From NCBI RefSeq assembly GCF_007679965.1, contig NZ_VEHL01000002.1, positions 1 through 64,000 on the forward strand: 64,000 nucleotides of DNA, written 5' to 3'. A program made the position numbers and the translations under genes. Each line of letters starts with the position of its first letter. Positions within the stretch are counted from its first letter, which is position 1. The stretch comes from Bordetella genomosp. 13. Its GTDB lineage: Bacteria > Pseudomonadota > Gammaproteobacteria > Burkholderiales > Burkholderiaceae_B. Below, in pieces: positions 36,001-45,599 of this stretch. A model generated the notes under the pieces. The model did no database searches. It was given only the letters and a program-made list of their open reading frames with translations, and was not told where the DNA came from.

Positions 36001-36285
36001 TCATCCCGGCTGATGTGTACGGAGCCAGTCCTTCAGTGCCTCGTTCATACGAGTCTGCCAGCCTTTTCCGGTGGCCTTGAATGCTCGCAGGACTTCCTCA
36101 TCGAATCGGATCGTCGTAGCCGCCTTGCGTACTTCCGCCGTGCTGCCGACGGGGCGGCCACGACGGCGTGCCTCGATCTGTTCGGGCGTATGCACACGCG
36201 CGAACTGCCTGGTCACGGCCTGATCCAAGCTTTGCAACAGCGCGGCTTCGACGTCGGTCATGTCAGGGTCGGTGTTCTTGGGCAT
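36001..36285 (-). CDS. BrnA-like antitoxin
   Basis: The 94-residue protein has a C-terminal ribbon-helix-helix-type region ([20 protein letters not shown], then [20 protein letters not shown] and EALKDWL) matching the BrnA antitoxin family. The N-terminal half would wrap the toxin. It lies downstream of the toxin gene, overlapping it by 23 nt, and probably represses the pair by binding the operator at 36592-36613 (inferred). Confidence 0.82.
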   Translation of the reverse strand: MPKNTDPDMTDVEAALLQSLDQAVTRQFARVHTPEQIEARRRGRPVGSTAEVRKAATTIRFDEEVLRAFKATGKGWQTRMNEALKDWLRTHQPG

Positions 36286-36589
36286 CGAGCTTCTCCTTCA
36301 TTTTGGCCAAGGAGGCGGCGGAGATATTGTCCAGCCTGGATTTGGCATACACGAGCAACGGGACCAGTTCGCCGTTGGCCAGCCGCAGGTAGTAAATGAT
36401 CCGGGCGCCACCGCGCTTCCCGGTTCCTGCCCGCGTCCAGCGAACTTTACGGCAGCCGCCCGAGCCGGGAATGACATCACCTGCTTCCGGGTTGACCGAG
36501 ATCCAATCCACAAAGGCTTCGCGTTCGCTGTCGGTCCATACCTTTTCCGCCCAAGCAGCAAATACATGGGTTTCGATCACAGTCATCAT
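36263..36589 (-). CDS. RelE/HigB-like toxin
   Basis: The 108-residue protein resembles the RelE-like toxin family of the HigB-2 type: FAAWAEKVWTDSEREAFVDW, VIPGSGGCRKVRWTRAGTGKRGG and ARIIYYLRLANGELVPLLVYAKS. It would cleave mRNA on the ribosome. The gene order is toxin first, antitoxin second, as in higBA, although the antitoxin is BrnA-like. Two ATGs open the frame and no Shine-Dalgarno is present: the operator palindrome ends 2 nt before the ATG, suggesting leaderless or very short-leader translation. Confidence 0.82.
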   Translation of the reverse strand: MMTVIETHVFAAWAEKVWTDSEREAFVDWISVNPEAGDVIPGSGGCRKVRWTRAGTGKRGGARIIYYLRLANGELVPLLVYAKSRLDNISAASLAKMKEKLDAQEHRP

Positions 36590-36591
36590 AG

Positions 36592-36613
36592 TTTATTTGT
36601 ACTAACAAATAAA
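36592..36613. promoter_or_regulatory. Perfect AT-rich operator of the toxin-antitoxin pair
   Basis: TTTATTTGT and ACAAATAAA are exact 9-bp reverse complements around ACTA, placed 2 nt upstream of the toxin start. The very low GC against the GC-rich surroundings and the place over the start point fit an autoregulatory antitoxin site. Confidence 0.75.
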
Positions 36614-36739
36614 TTGCAAGCACGCCTGGTCTTTGCTCGGCTTCGAGTGCTTTTTCCACTGCCCAGGCCGACGTGACTGCTATATTCCCGGCGAGTTCGC
36701 GCGCGGGCGCGGCACCCTTTAATAAATAAGACCTCCGGC

Positions 36740-38017
36740 ATGCCCCAACCCCTGGAAATCGTCGCGACGCTGCTGTTCGCCATCGCGGTCCTGCACACTT
36801 TCTCCGTGTCCTTCTTCGCGCGCATGGCGCACCGCAACGGGCCGCACGCCGGCGTCTGGCACATGCTCTCCGAGGTCGAGGCCGTGTTCGGCATGTGGGC
36901 CTTCGTACTGGTGGCCTGCATGGCGCTGCTGGGCGGCACGCGCAGCGCCGTCGAATACATGGACACCCGCAATTTCACCGAGCCGCTGTTCGTGTTCGCC
37001 ATCATGGTGGTGGCGGCCAGCCGGCCGGTCCTGGAAGGGGTCAGCCTGCTGCTGCGCGTGGTGGCGCGGCTCTTGCCGGTGCGCCGCGAGCTGGCCACGT
37101 TCTTCGTGGTGATGGCGCTGGTGCCGCTGGGCGGCTCGTTCATCACCGAACCCGCCGCGATGACGTTGGCCGCGCTGCTGCTGCGCGACGGCTATTTCCG
37201 CGCGCCCGGCCGCGCGGGCTTCAAGTACCTGACCCTGGGCGTGCTGTTCGTCAACGTGTCCATCGGCGGCGTGTTGACGGCCTACGCCGCGCCGCCGGTG
37301 CTGATGGTGGCCGGCACCTTCGGCTGGGACACGGCGTTCATGGCCCAGCATTTCGGCTGGCGGGCCGCCGCAGCCGTGGTGATCAATGCGCTGGCGCTTA
37401 CCATCGTGTGCCGGTCGGCGCTGCTGGAAGGGGCGATCGGTACCGGCAAGGGCGTGGACGCGGACGACGCCGACACGTCGCGGGCGCCCGTGCCGCCCTG
37501 GGTCATGCTGGTGCACCTGCTCTTTCTGGCGGGCATCGTGCTCACGGCCCATCATCCGGCCGTATTCCTGGGCCTCCTGATGCTGTTCATCGGCTTCGCC
37601 GAGGCCTACAAGCGCCACCAGAACCGCCTGCTCATCAAGGAAGGCCTGATGGTCGGCTTCTTCCTGGCCGGCCTGGTGGTGCTGGGCGGCCTGCAGAAGT
37701 GGTGGCTGCAGGACCTGCTGGGTGGCCTGTCGCCGGTGGTGCTGTTCTGGGGCGCCACGGCGCTGACCGCCATCACCGACAACGCCGCGCTCACCTACCT
37801 GGGATCGCTGGTCGAAGGCACCAGCGAGGCCTGGCGCTACATGCTGGTGGCCGGCGCGGTCACGGGCGGGGGCCTGACGGTGATCGCCAATGCGCCCAAT
37901 CCGGCCGGCTTCGCCATCCTGAAGAACCATTTCCCGGATGGCAGCATCTCGCCGGGGCGGCTGTTTCTCTGCGCATCGGCCCCCACGCTGGTGGCGGCCG
38001 CGATGTTCCTGCTGTAG
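36740..38017 (+). CDS. Putative Na+/H+ antiporter family membrane protein
   Basis: The 425-residue inner-membrane protein has about ten to twelve helices and matches the putative Na+/H+ antiporter (DUF1504) type: IAVLHTFSVSFFARMAHRNG, GGSFITEPAAMTLAALLLRD, WGATALTAITDNAALTYLG and VIANAPNPAGFAILKNHFPD. The paired polar Thr-Asp-Asn residues inside helices are typical of ArsB/NhaD-like ion transporters. The ATG at 36740 has a weak ribosome site. A TATATT at about 36680 could be its -10. Its physiological ion is not proven for the family. Confidence 0.82.
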   Translation: MPQPLEIVATLLFAIAVLHTFSVSFFARMAHRNGPHAGVWHMLSEVEAVFGMWAFVLVACMALLGGTRSAVEYMDTRNFTEPLFVFAIMVVAASRPVLEGVSLLLRVVARLLPVRRELATFFVVMALVPLGGSFITEPAAMTLAALLLRDGYFRAPGRAGFKYLTLGVLFVNVSIGGVLTAYAAPPVLMVAGTFGWDTAFMAQHFGWRAAAAVVINALALTIVCRSALLEGAIGTGKGVDADDADTSRAPVPPWVMLVHLLFLAGIVLTAHHPAVFLGLLMLFIGFAEAYKRHQNRLLIKEGLMVGFFLAGLVVLGGLQKWWLQDLLGGLSPVVLFWGATALTAITDNAALTYLGSLVEGTSEAWRYMLVAGAVTGGGLTVIANAPNPAGFAILKNHFPDGSISPGRLFLCASAPTLVAAAMFLL

Positions 38018-38092
38018 GCGCTTTGTAACCGCGACAGGGACATCGCCGTGTCTGCCGGCACGCGCGTAAACGCCCTGTCCGAATCTTCGGGC

Positions 38093-38098
38093 TAAAAT
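38093..38098 (+). promoter_or_regulatory. -10-like TAAAAT upstream of fmdB-DUF502-aspS
   Basis: GGGCTAAAATTC has the GCTAAAAT form common at sigma-70 promoters of this group, about 106 bp before the first gene of the operon. The -35 element is weak. Confidence 0.4.
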
Positions 38099-38203
38099 TC
38101 CAGACTTGCCGTGTTTTTTCCGGCTGACCGTCCGTGCGTCCGCGCCCGCCCCGCCTGCTGGGTGGGCGGCCCTTGGCGCCGTGTTCCTGCAAGTGTCCGT
38201 CCA

Positions 38204-38500
38204 ATGCCCATCTACGCCTATAAATGCACCGCGTGCGGCCATGCCGAAGACGTGCTGCAGAAGATTTCCGATGCCCCGCTGACCGTCTGCCCGTCGTGCG
38301 GCCAGGCGGCCTATGCCAAGCAGGTCACCGCCGCCGGCTTCCAGCTCAAGGGCTCTGGCTGGTACGTCACCGACTTCCGCGGCAACGGCTCGCAACCGTC
38401 GGTCGCCAAACCCGCGTCCGATGGCGCAGGCGCCGCCCCGGCCGCCGCGCCCGCGACCCCCGCCGCCACGCCGACGCCGTCCTCGTCGTCCTCGACCTGA
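38204..38500 (+). CDS. FmdB-family zinc-ribbon protein
   Basis: The 98-residue protein begins [20 protein letters not shown] and holds a Cys4 zinc ribbon: CTAC near residue 8 and CPSC near residue 32, followed by the [20 protein letters not shown] segment shared by this family. The tail from about residue 66 is Ala/Pro/Ser-rich. Its role is regulatory or unknown. Its stop overlaps the DUF502 start (TGATG), and the order with DUF502 and aspS is conserved in Burkholderiales. Confidence 0.9.
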   Translation: MPIYAYKCTACGHAEDVLQKISDAPLTVCPSCGQAAYAKQVTAAGFQLKGSGWYVTDFRGNGSQPSVAKPASDGAGAAPAAAPATPAATPTPSSSSST

Positions 38501-39171
38501 TGGCCGGGCGCCGCGGCATGTTCAAGAAGTACTTCATCACCGGCTTGCTGGTGTGGGTGCCCCTGGCCATCACCATCTGGGTGCTGAGCCTGCTGGTCAC
38601 CACGCTGGAAGGCTTCGTGCCGGGCTTCCTTACCTCGCAGTCGCTGTTCGGGGTGAACATTCCCGGCTTCGGCTTCGTGCTGGTCATCCTGGTCGTTCTG
38701 GCCACGGGTGTGCTGGCCGCCAACCTGCTGGGACGCAGCCTGCTCGAGCAATGGGAGCGCCTGCTGGGCCGCATCCCGCTGGTGCGTTCCATCTACAACT
38801 CGGTCAAGCAGGTCAGCGACACCGTGCTGGCCCCCAACGGCCGCGCGTTCCGCCAGGCCGTGCTCATCCAGTACCCGCGCGCCGGCTCGTGGACCATCGC
38901 GTTCCTCACCGGCTCGCCCAGCGGCGAAGTGGCGTCGTACCTGCCAGGCGAACACCTGAGCGTGTACATCCCCACCACGCCGAACCCCACCTCGGGCTTC
39001 TTCCTGATGATGCCGCGCGACCAGGTGGTCGAGCTGCAGATGTCGGTCGACGCGGCCCTGAAGTACATCGTGTCGATGGGCGTCGTGGCGCCGCCGCCGC
39101 AGTCCGGCGTGCCGCCCGAGTCCGTCCCTCCGGTTCCCGCAGCGCCTGCCGCGCCGCGCGCCGAACCCTGA
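38500..39171 (+). CDS. DUF502 family membrane protein
   Basis: The 223-residue protein has two N-terminal membrane helices ([39 protein letters not shown]) followed by the DUF502 core [20 protein letters not shown] and [20 protein letters not shown] [18 protein letters not shown]. The C-terminal tail is Pro/Ala-rich. No activity is known. ATG 38500 overlaps the previous stop; ATG 38518 is an alternative. Confidence 0.9.
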   Translation: MAGRRGMFKKYFITGLLVWVPLAITIWVLSLLVTTLEGFVPGFLTSQSLFGVNIPGFGFVLVILVVLATGVLAANLLGRSLLEQWERLLGRIPLVRSIYNSVKQVSDTVLAPNGRAFRQAVLIQYPRAGSWTIAFLTGSPSGEVASYLPGEHLSVYIPTTPNPTSGFFLMMPRDQVVELQMSVDAALKYIVSMGVVAPPPQSGVPPESVPPVPAAPAAPRAEP

Positions 39172-39215
39172 TCCACTGCTACGCTGAACAAGTTCATACA
39201 CGGAGTCATCCCGCA

Positions 39216-41006
39216 ATGCGTACCTGCTACACCGGCCAGGTTTGTCGTGACCATCTCGGCCAGACCGTCACCCTGAACGGTTGGGTGAACCGCCGCCGCG
39301 ACCACGGCGGGGTCATCTTCATCGACATGCGCGACCGCGCCGGCCTGGCCCAGATCGTGTTCGATCCGGACAACGCCGAGGCCTTCGCCACCGCCGAGCG
39401 CCTGCGCAACGAGTTCTGCATCCGCATCACCGGCCTGGTGCGCGAGCGTCCGGCCGGCACGGCCAACGCCGACCTCGCCTCGGGCGAGATCGAAGTGCTG
39501 TGCAAGGAAGTCGAGATCCTGAACGCGTCGGTCACCCCGCCGTTCCAGCTGGACGACGACAACCTTTCCGAAACCACCCGCCTGACGCACCGCGTGCTGG
39601 ACCTGCGCCGCCCGCAGATGCAGCGCAACCTGATGCTGCGCTATCGCGTGTCGATCGAGGTGCGCAAGTTCCTGGACGAGTTGGGCTTCGTCGACATCGA
39701 AACGCCGATGCTGACCAAGAGCACGCCCGAGGGCGCGCGCGACTACCTGGTGCCCTCGCGCGTCAATGCCGGCCACTTCTTCGCGCTGCCGCAGTCGCCG
39801 CAGCTGTTCAAGCAGATGCTGATGGTGTCGGGCTTCGACCGCTACTACCAGATCACCAAGTGCTTCCGCGACGAAGACCTGCGCGCCGACCGCCAGCCCG
39901 AATTCACGCAGATCGACTGCGAGACCTCTTTCCTGAACGAATTCGAAATCCGCGAGATCTTCGAAGGCATGATCCGCCACGTCTTCAAGGTCGTGCAGGG
40001 CGTCGAGCTGCCCGCTCCGTTCCCGCAGATGACCTGGACCGAAGCCATGCAGCGCTATGGTTCGGACAAGCCCGACATGCGCGTCAACCTGGAATTCACC
40101 GACGTCACCGACGTGATGGGCGACGTGGAATTCAAGGTGTTCGCCTCGGCCGCCACCACCGCCGGCAGCCGCGTCGTGGCGCTGCGCGTGCCGGGCGGCG
40201 CCGCCATGCCCCGCAGCGAGATCGACGCCTACACGCAGTTCGTGGGCATCTACGGCGCCAAGGGCCTGGCCTACATCAAGGTCAACGAAACGGCCAAGGG
40301 CCGCGAAGGCCTGCAGTCGCCCATCGTCAAGAACATCCATGACGCTGCTCTGAAGGAATTGCTTGATCGGACCGGTGCACGGGACGGCGACATCCTGTTC
40401 TTCGGCGCCGACCGCGAGAAGGTCGTCAACGACGCCATCGGCGCGCTGCGCGTGAAGATCGGCCACAGCGAGTTCGGCAAGAAGACCGGCCTGTTCACCG
40501 CGGGCTGGAAGCCCCTGTGGGTCATCGACTTCCCGATGTTCGAATACGACGAGGAAGAAGGCCGTTACACCGCCGCCCATCACCCGTTCACCAGCCCCAA
40601 GGACGGCCACGAGGACTTCCTGCAGACCGATCCGGGCCAGGCCTACGCCAAGGCCTACGACATGGTGTTGAACGGCTGGGAGATCGGCGGCGGCTCGGTC
40701 CGTATCCACCGCGAGGAAGTGCAGAGCAAGGTGTTCCGCGCGCTGAAGATCGGCGCCGAGGAAGCCCGCGAGAAGTTCGGCTTCCTGCTGGACGCACTGC
40801 AGTACGGCGCGCCTCCGCATGGCGGCATCGCCTTCGGCCTGGACCGCATCATCACCATGATGGCCGGCGCCGAGTCGATCCGCGACGTGATCGCCTTCCC
40901 CAAGACGCAGCGCGCACAGGACCTGCTGACGCAGGCCCCGTCCGCCGTCGACGAGAAGCAACTGCGCGAGCTGCACATCCGCCTGCGCAACGTCGAAGCG
41001 AAGTAA
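39216..41006 (+). CDS. aspS: Aspartyl-tRNA synthetase
   Basis: This 596-residue class II synthetase of the bacterial type charges tRNA-Asp (and possibly tRNA-Asn where AsnRS is absent). The N-terminal OB fold binds the anticodon ([20 protein letters not shown]). Motif 2 is [18 protein letters not shown], the GAD insertion domain spans about 290-430, and motif 3 is [15 protein letters not shown] is 10 nt before the ATG. It is third in the fmdB-like / DUF502 / aspS run. Confidence 0.98.
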   Translation: MRTCYTGQVCRDHLGQTVTLNGWVNRRRDHGGVIFIDMRDRAGLAQIVFDPDNAEAFATAERLRNEFCIRITGLVRERPAGTANADLASGEIEVLCKEVEILNASVTPPFQLDDDNLSETTRLTHRVLDLRRPQMQRNLMLRYRVSIEVRKFLDELGFVDIETPMLTKSTPEGARDYLVPSRVNAGHFFALPQSPQLFKQMLMVSGFDRYYQITKCFRDEDLRADRQPEFTQIDCETSFLNEFEIREIFEGMIRHVFKVVQGVELPAPFPQMTWTEAMQRYGSDKPDMRVNLEFTDVTDVMGDVEFKVFASAATTAGSRVVALRVPGGAAMPRSEIDAYTQFVGIYGAKGLAYIKVNETAKGREGLQSPIVKNIHDAALKELLDRTGARDGDILFFGADREKVVNDAIGALRVKIGHSEFGKKTGLFTAGWKPLWVIDFPMFEYDEEEGRYTAAHHPFTSPKDGHEDFLQTDPGQAYAKAYDMVLNGWEIGGGSVRIHREEVQSKVFRALKIGAEEAREKFGFLLDALQYGAPPHGGIAFGLDRIITMMAGAESIRDVIAFPKTQRAQDLLTQAPSAVDEKQLRELHIRLRNVEAK

Positions 41007-41070
41007 GCCGCGCGGCGGCCGCCCTGCCGGGTGGCCGCCGCCCCGGGTTTCAGAAGGGCGCCGTACTTTC

Positions 41071-41931
41071 ATGTCTCTGTTGCGCGTCGTCAGCTACAAC
41101 ATCCACAAGGGCCGTTCGGCCCTGGGTGGCCGTGAATCGTTGAACGAGCTGCGCCTGGGCCTGTACGGCCTGCGGCCCGACCTGGTCTTCCTGCAGGAGG
41201 TCCAGGGCCGCAACGAGACCGCCACCGTCATCGACCAGCAGCACCAGTCGCTGGCGGCGGCGCTGCACATGCAGGTGGCCTACGGCCGCAATGCCATCCG
41301 CAACCGCAGCGATCACGGCAACGCGCTGCTGTCGCGCTATCCCATTCTCGATTTCGAGAACCAGGACATCTCCGACCATCGCCTGGAGCAGCGCGGGCTG
41401 CTGCACGCGCGCATCGACGTGGGCGGCACCACGGTGCACTGCTTCGTGGTGCACCTGGGCCTGTTCGCGGCCAGCCGCTCGCGCCAGGTGCAGGCGCTGA
41501 CCGACCGCATCGCGGCGCAGGTGCGCGCGCACGAGCCCGTGGTCATCGCGGGCGACTTCAACGACTGGGGCGACAAGCTGGCGCCGCTGTTCGTGCAGCA
41601 GCTGGGCCTGTACGAGGTGTTCTCCAACGCGCCGCGCTCGCAGGGCGGCGAGTTGCCCAAGCTGCGCGATTCGGTGCGGCGCCTGGGCCAGACGCTGCGC
41701 GGGGCGCGGCAGCATCCGGGAATGCTCGAGCGCATCAACCAGCTGGGCATGGGCGGCGCCTACTGTCCAGTGCCGCCGCCGCGCACCTTCCCGGCGGTGT
41801 TCCCGTGGTTCCGACTGGACCGAATCTACCAGCGCGGCTTCGCCGTGCGCAGCGCACGCGTGCTGCACGGGCGCCAGTGGTCGCGGCTGTCCGACCACGC
41901 CCCCTTGCTGGCCGAGCTGGAACTGCCTTGA
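41071..41931 (+). CDS. Endonuclease/exonuclease/phosphatase family protein
   Basis: The 286-residue EEP-fold hydrolase has the metal and catalytic motifs LRVVSYNIHKGRS, DLVFLQEVQGR, RSDHGNALLSRYP, VVIAGDFNDW and the C-terminal RLSDHAPLLAELEL. It is linked by a 4-nt overlap to cardiolipin synthase B, the arrangement also seen in E. coli ybhP-ybhO. It acts on a phosphodiester or phosphomonoester, possibly a phospholipid head group. Confidence 0.92.
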   Translation: MSLLRVVSYNIHKGRSALGGRESLNELRLGLYGLRPDLVFLQEVQGRNETATVIDQQHQSLAAALHMQVAYGRNAIRNRSDHGNALLSRYPILDFENQDISDHRLEQRGLLHARIDVGGTTVHCFVVHLGLFAASRSRQVQALTDRIAAQVRAHEPVVIAGDFNDWGDKLAPLFVQQLGLYEVFSNAPRSQGGELPKLRDSVRRLGQTLRGARQHPGMLERINQLGMGGAYCPVPPPRTFPAVFPWFRLDRIYQRGFAVRSARVLHGRQWSRLSDHAPLLAELELP

Positions 41932-43139
41932 AGAACACCAACATCGGCCTGACCTGGGTCGACGGCAACAGCGTCAGGCTGTTGCAGAACGGCGCCGATT
42001 TCTTTCCCGCGCTGTGCGGGGCCATCGACCGCGCGCAGTCCAGCGTGCACCTGGAAACCTACATCTTCATCCCGGACCGCACCGGCCGCCGCGTGCTGGA
42101 AAGCCTGGAGGCCGCGGTGCGGCGCGGCGTGAAGGTGCGGGTGGTGCTGGACGGCTTCGGCAGCAACGACACGGCGCACGAGGTGCAGGCGCGCATCGTG
42201 GCGGCCGGCGGGCAATGCCGCATCTTCCGCCCGGAGCCGCGCTGGCTGGGCAAGCTGGCGTTCTCGCGCGCGCGGCTGAGGCGCCTGCACCGCAAGACGG
42301 CCGTGATCGACGGCGAATGCGCCTTCGTGGGCGGCATCAATGTCGTCGACGATTTCGACGACCTGGAGCCCAGCGACGAACTGGGGGCGCCGCGCTTCGA
42401 CTTCGCGGTGGAGGTGTGCGGGCCGCTGGTGGCCGACATCGTCTACGCGCAGGACCTGATGTGGGTGCGCCTGAACTGGGCGCGCCTGCGCCGCCATCCA
42501 CGCGAGTGGCGCGACATGCGGCTGGTCAAGCCGGTGCGGGGCGACGCGGCGCCCGCGGGCACGCATCGCGCGGCGCTGGTGCTGCGCGACAACGTGCGTT
42601 TTCGCCAGACCTTCGAACGCGCCTATCTGTACGGCATCCGCCATGCGCGCGACCAGATCCTGATCGCCAACGCCTACTTCTTTCCGGGGCGCCTGTTCCG
42701 CCGCGCCCTGCTGCAGGCGGCCGCGCGCGGCGTGCGGGTGCGCATGCTGCTGCAAGGCAAGCCCGAGTACCGCATGCAGTACTACGCCACGCGTGCGTTG
42801 TACGAGCAGTTGCTGGCCGGCGGCATCGAGATCTACGAGTACATGCCGGGCTATCTGCACGCCAAGGTGGCGGTCATCGACCAGATCGCCAGCGTGGGCT
42901 CGTCCAACCTGGATCCGTTCAGCCTGCTGCTGGCCCGAGAGGCCAACGTAGTGGTGGACGATCCCCCGTTCGCGCTCGAGCTGCAGCAGCGGCTGGAGCA
43001 TGCCATCGAGACCGGCGGCCGCCGCGTCGTGCCGCAGGAATACCTGAAGCGCGGCTGGGTGCGGCGCGTGGTGGACGCGGCCTCGTACCTGATGCTGCGC
43101 CTGGGCGTGGCGCTGACGGGCAAGTCGGGGCAGTACTAG
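41928..43139 (+). CDS. clsB: Cardiolipin synthase B (phospholipase D family)
   Basis: The 403-residue enzyme has two PLD (HKD) active sites, HRKTAVIDGECAFVGGIN and HAKVAVIDQIASVGSSN, and makes cardiolipin from phosphatidylglycerol or transfers phosphatidyl groups at the inner membrane. No ATG is available at the right place: the start is TTG 41928, overlapping the previous stop as TTGA with GGA upstream, giving MKNTNIGLTWVDGNSVRLL. A C-terminal hydrophobic stretch (SYLMLRLGVALTG) may touch the membrane. Confidence 0.92.
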   Translation: MKNTNIGLTWVDGNSVRLLQNGADFFPALCGAIDRAQSSVHLETYIFIPDRTGRRVLESLEAAVRRGVKVRVVLDGFGSNDTAHEVQARIVAAGGQCRIFRPEPRWLGKLAFSRARLRRLHRKTAVIDGECAFVGGINVVDDFDDLEPSDELGAPRFDFAVEVCGPLVADIVYAQDLMWVRLNWARLRRHPREWRDMRLVKPVRGDAAPAGTHRAALVLRDNVRFRQTFERAYLYGIRHARDQILIANAYFFPGRLFRRALLQAAARGVRVRMLLQGKPEYRMQYYATRALYEQLLAGGIEIYEYMPGYLHAKVAVIDQIASVGSSNLDPFSLLLAREANVVVDDPPFALELQQRLEHAIETGGRRVVPQEYLKRGWVRRVVDAASYLMLRLGVALTGKSGQY

Positions 43140-43207
43140 GCGGGCCGCCGTTCGGACAGCCGGCCGGACCTGCCGCCGCGCGCCGACCCCGCAGTCCCAG
43201 GTAGCCG

Positions 43208-44101
43208 CTAGGCGGCGCCGGGGCGCTTCCCGGCCCGCAGCCGGTCCGTCAGCCCCAGCGTCAACGCCGTTCCCGCCAGGATGATGCCGGCGCCCGACAT
43301 GATGCGCGGCGTCAGGTCTTCATTCAGGAACAACACGCCCCACAGCACGCCGAACACCGGCACCAGGAAGGTGACGCTGACCGCGCCCGTCGGCCCCACG
43401 TTGGCGATCAGGCGGAAGAACATGATGTAGGCGATGCCCGTGCAGGCCAGCGCGAGCAGGACCGTTGCGCTCCACGCCTCGAACGACACGGGCTGCGCCG
43501 GCCAGCGCCAGATGGCCAGGGGCAGCAGCACCAGCGCGGCGGCCATCATGCTGCCGGTGGCGTTGGCCAGCGCGTCCACGCCGGCCAGGTAGCGCTTGGT
43601 GGCATTGGCGGCCACGCCGTAGAACAGCGGCGCGCAGACCGCGGCCAGCACGGCCGGGCCCGTGCCGCCGGATTGGAACTCCAGCTTGTCCCACACCAGC
43701 ACCACGATGCCCACCATGGCCACGGCCAGCCCGATCTGGCGGCGCACCGGCAGGCTGTCCTTCAGCCAGAGCCAGCCGATCACCGCGCCCCACACCGGCG
43801 TGCTGGCATTGGCCACCGACAGGAAGCCCGCGCCCAGCGACTGGGCCGCGTAGGCGTACAGCAGGAAGGGGATGGCCGCGTTGGAGGTGCCCACCGCCAG
43901 CACCGCGGGCCAGCGCCGGGCGATGATCGGCAGCTTGCCGCGCAGGGCGGCCAGGGGCAGCAGGAACAGTGCGGCCAGCCCGACGCGCAGTTCCATCAGC
44001 GCGGCCGGCCCGAACTCGGGCACCGCAATGCGCATGAACAGGAACGAGCCGCCCCATACGGCGGCCAGCAGCAGGAGGTCGGTGCCATCGCGGCGGGTCA
44101 T
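43208..44101 (-). CDS. EamA-family (DMT) transporter
   Basis: The 297-residue protein has ten helices and two EamA repeats (VWGGSFLFMRIAVPEFGPAAL start; second repeat around VLAAVCAPLFYGVAANATKR). This superfamily mostly exports metabolites or amino acids. It starts 16 nt after the end of the upstream multidrug MFS gene on the same strand, so the two are probably co-transcribed. The cargo is unknown. Confidence 0.87.
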   Translation of the reverse strand: MTRRDGTDLLLLAAVWGGSFLFMRIAVPEFGPAALMELRVGLAALFLLPLAALRGKLPIIARRWPAVLAVGTSNAAIPFLLYAYAAQSLGAGFLSVANASTPVWGAVIGWLWLKDSLPVRRQIGLAVAMVGIVVLVWDKLEFQSGGTGPAVLAAVCAPLFYGVAANATKRYLAGVDALANATGSMMAAALVLLPLAIWRWPAQPVSFEAWSATVLLALACTGIAYIMFFRLIANVGPTGAVSVTFLVPVFGVLWGVLFLNEDLTPRIMSGAGIILAGTALTLGLTDRLRAGKRPGAA

Positions 44102-44117
44102 GGCGTGTGCGTATCGC

Positions 44118-45560
44118 TTATCGGGTGACGACGTTCTTCATCTTGATGCGGTGGGCCAGCAGTGCGCTGGCCAGCGACAGCACGATGCACATGGCCAGGC
44201 CGGCACGCACGCCGTCCAGCACCGAGGCATGCGAGATGGCGATGCCCACCAGCGCCGTTCCGGCGGCGCTGCCCACGGCACGCGTGGTCTGCACCAGCGC
44301 CGAGGCCACGCCCACGTCGCGCCGCTCGCTGAGCATCTGCATGAACAGCGTCAGGTTGGGCAACAGGAAACCCAATGCGGTGCCGTTGACGAAGAAGGCC
44401 GCCAGGATCCACCAGGCCGGCGTACCGGCGCCGATGGCCAGCACCATGCCCGAGCCCGCGGCCAGCAAGGCGCTGCCGAACACCATCAGGCGCTGTGGCT
44501 CGGACTGTTTCGGGAACAGCCGGCCGTTGATGAGGCTGCCCACCGAGATGGCGGCCACCAGGGGAGTGAGCAGCAGCCCGGCCTGGCTGGGCGTGTAGCC
44601 CAGCTCGTGCTGCAGCAGCAGCGGGCTGTAGAAGATCAGCGTGAACATGACGGCGCCCACGGCCACCGAGCACAGGTTCAGCAGCTGCTGTTCGCGCCCG
44701 TCCAGCACGCGCAGCGGAAAGATGGGCGACGGAAAGCGCCGCTCGTAGGGCACCAGCAGCACGGCGGCGGCCACGCCGGCCAGCGCCAGGCCCAGGCCCA
44801 GCCCGGGGTGCGCCGTGTCGCCGGGCGCGAAGGCGACTTCCATGGCCGCCAGCGGCGCGCCCACCGCCACGACCAGCAGCAGGCTGCCCAGCCAGTCGAT
44901 GCGCCGCGTCTCGCCCGCGGCGGCCTGGGGACGGATGGCGGGGAAATAGCGCGCCAACAGGAACAGCGCCGCCGCGCCCGCGACGGGCGAGATGAAGAAC
45001 GCCGCGCGCCAGCCCAGCGCCTGCGTGGCGGCGCCGCCCAGCACGGGACCGATGCCGCTGGCCATGGCGAACGCGGCGGACACCAGCGCCATCCAGCGCA
45101 CGCGCTGCCTGGCGTCGGGGAACAGGTCGGCGGGGGCGGCGAAGGCCGTGGCGATCATCATGCCGCCCGCGATGCCCTGCAAGGTGCGAAAGGCGATGAG
45201 CTGCTGCATGGTCTGCGACAGGCCACAGGCGATGGAGCCCAGCGACACCATGATGACGGAGGCCAGCATCAGCGGCTTGCGGCCGTACATGTCGCCCAGC
45301 CGGCCGAAGATGAGGATCGAAACCGCGGTGGCCAGCAGGTAGCCGGTGCCCACCCAGGCATACAGCGCCATGCCGTTGAGCGCGGCCGCCACGCGTGGCA
45401 GCGTGGTGCTGACGATGGTGGAGTCGAAGGCGACCAGGACCACCGTGGCCGATACGCCCGCCATGGCCATCAGCAGGTCGTGGCGCGAGCGGGCGGGTTC
45501 GGGGGTGGAATTGGGGGGCGATGCGGGAGGAGGTTGCGAACCTGCTGGCGGCGTGTTCAT
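44118..45560 (-). CDS. DHA2-family MFS multidrug exporter
   Basis: The 480-residue transporter has fourteen predicted helices typical of EmrB/QacA (DHA2). Motif A is GRLGDMYGRKPLML, the antiporter motif C region is SGIGPVLGGAATQALGWRAAFF, and helix 1 holds DSTIVSTTLPRVAAAL. It would expel drugs or metabolites using the proton gradient. A TetR/MarR regulator is not next to it, and no membrane-fusion partner is present. Confidence 0.88.
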   Translation of the reverse strand: MNTPPAGSQPPPASPPNSTPEPARSRHDLLMAMAGVSATVVLVAFDSTIVSTTLPRVAAALNGMALYAWVGTGYLLATAVSILIFGRLGDMYGRKPLMLASVIMVSLGSIACGLSQTMQQLIAFRTLQGIAGGMMIATAFAAPADLFPDARQRVRWMALVSAAFAMASGIGPVLGGAATQALGWRAAFFISPVAGAAALFLLARYFPAIRPQAAAGETRRIDWLGSLLLVVAVGAPLAAMEVAFAPGDTAHPGLGLGLALAGVAAAVLLVPYERRFPSPIFPLRVLDGREQQLLNLCSVAVGAVMFTLIFYSPLLLQHELGYTPSQAGLLLTPLVAAISVGSLINGRLFPKQSEPQRLMVFGSALLAAGSGMVLAIGAGTPAWWILAAFFVNGTALGFLLPNLTLFMQMLSERRDVGVASALVQTTRAVGSAAGTALVGIAISHASVLDGVRAGLAMCIVLSLASALLAHRIKMKNVVTR

Positions 45561-45599
45561 GCCGCCAAGAATATCACCGCCGACCCGCCGCCCGAAGCG

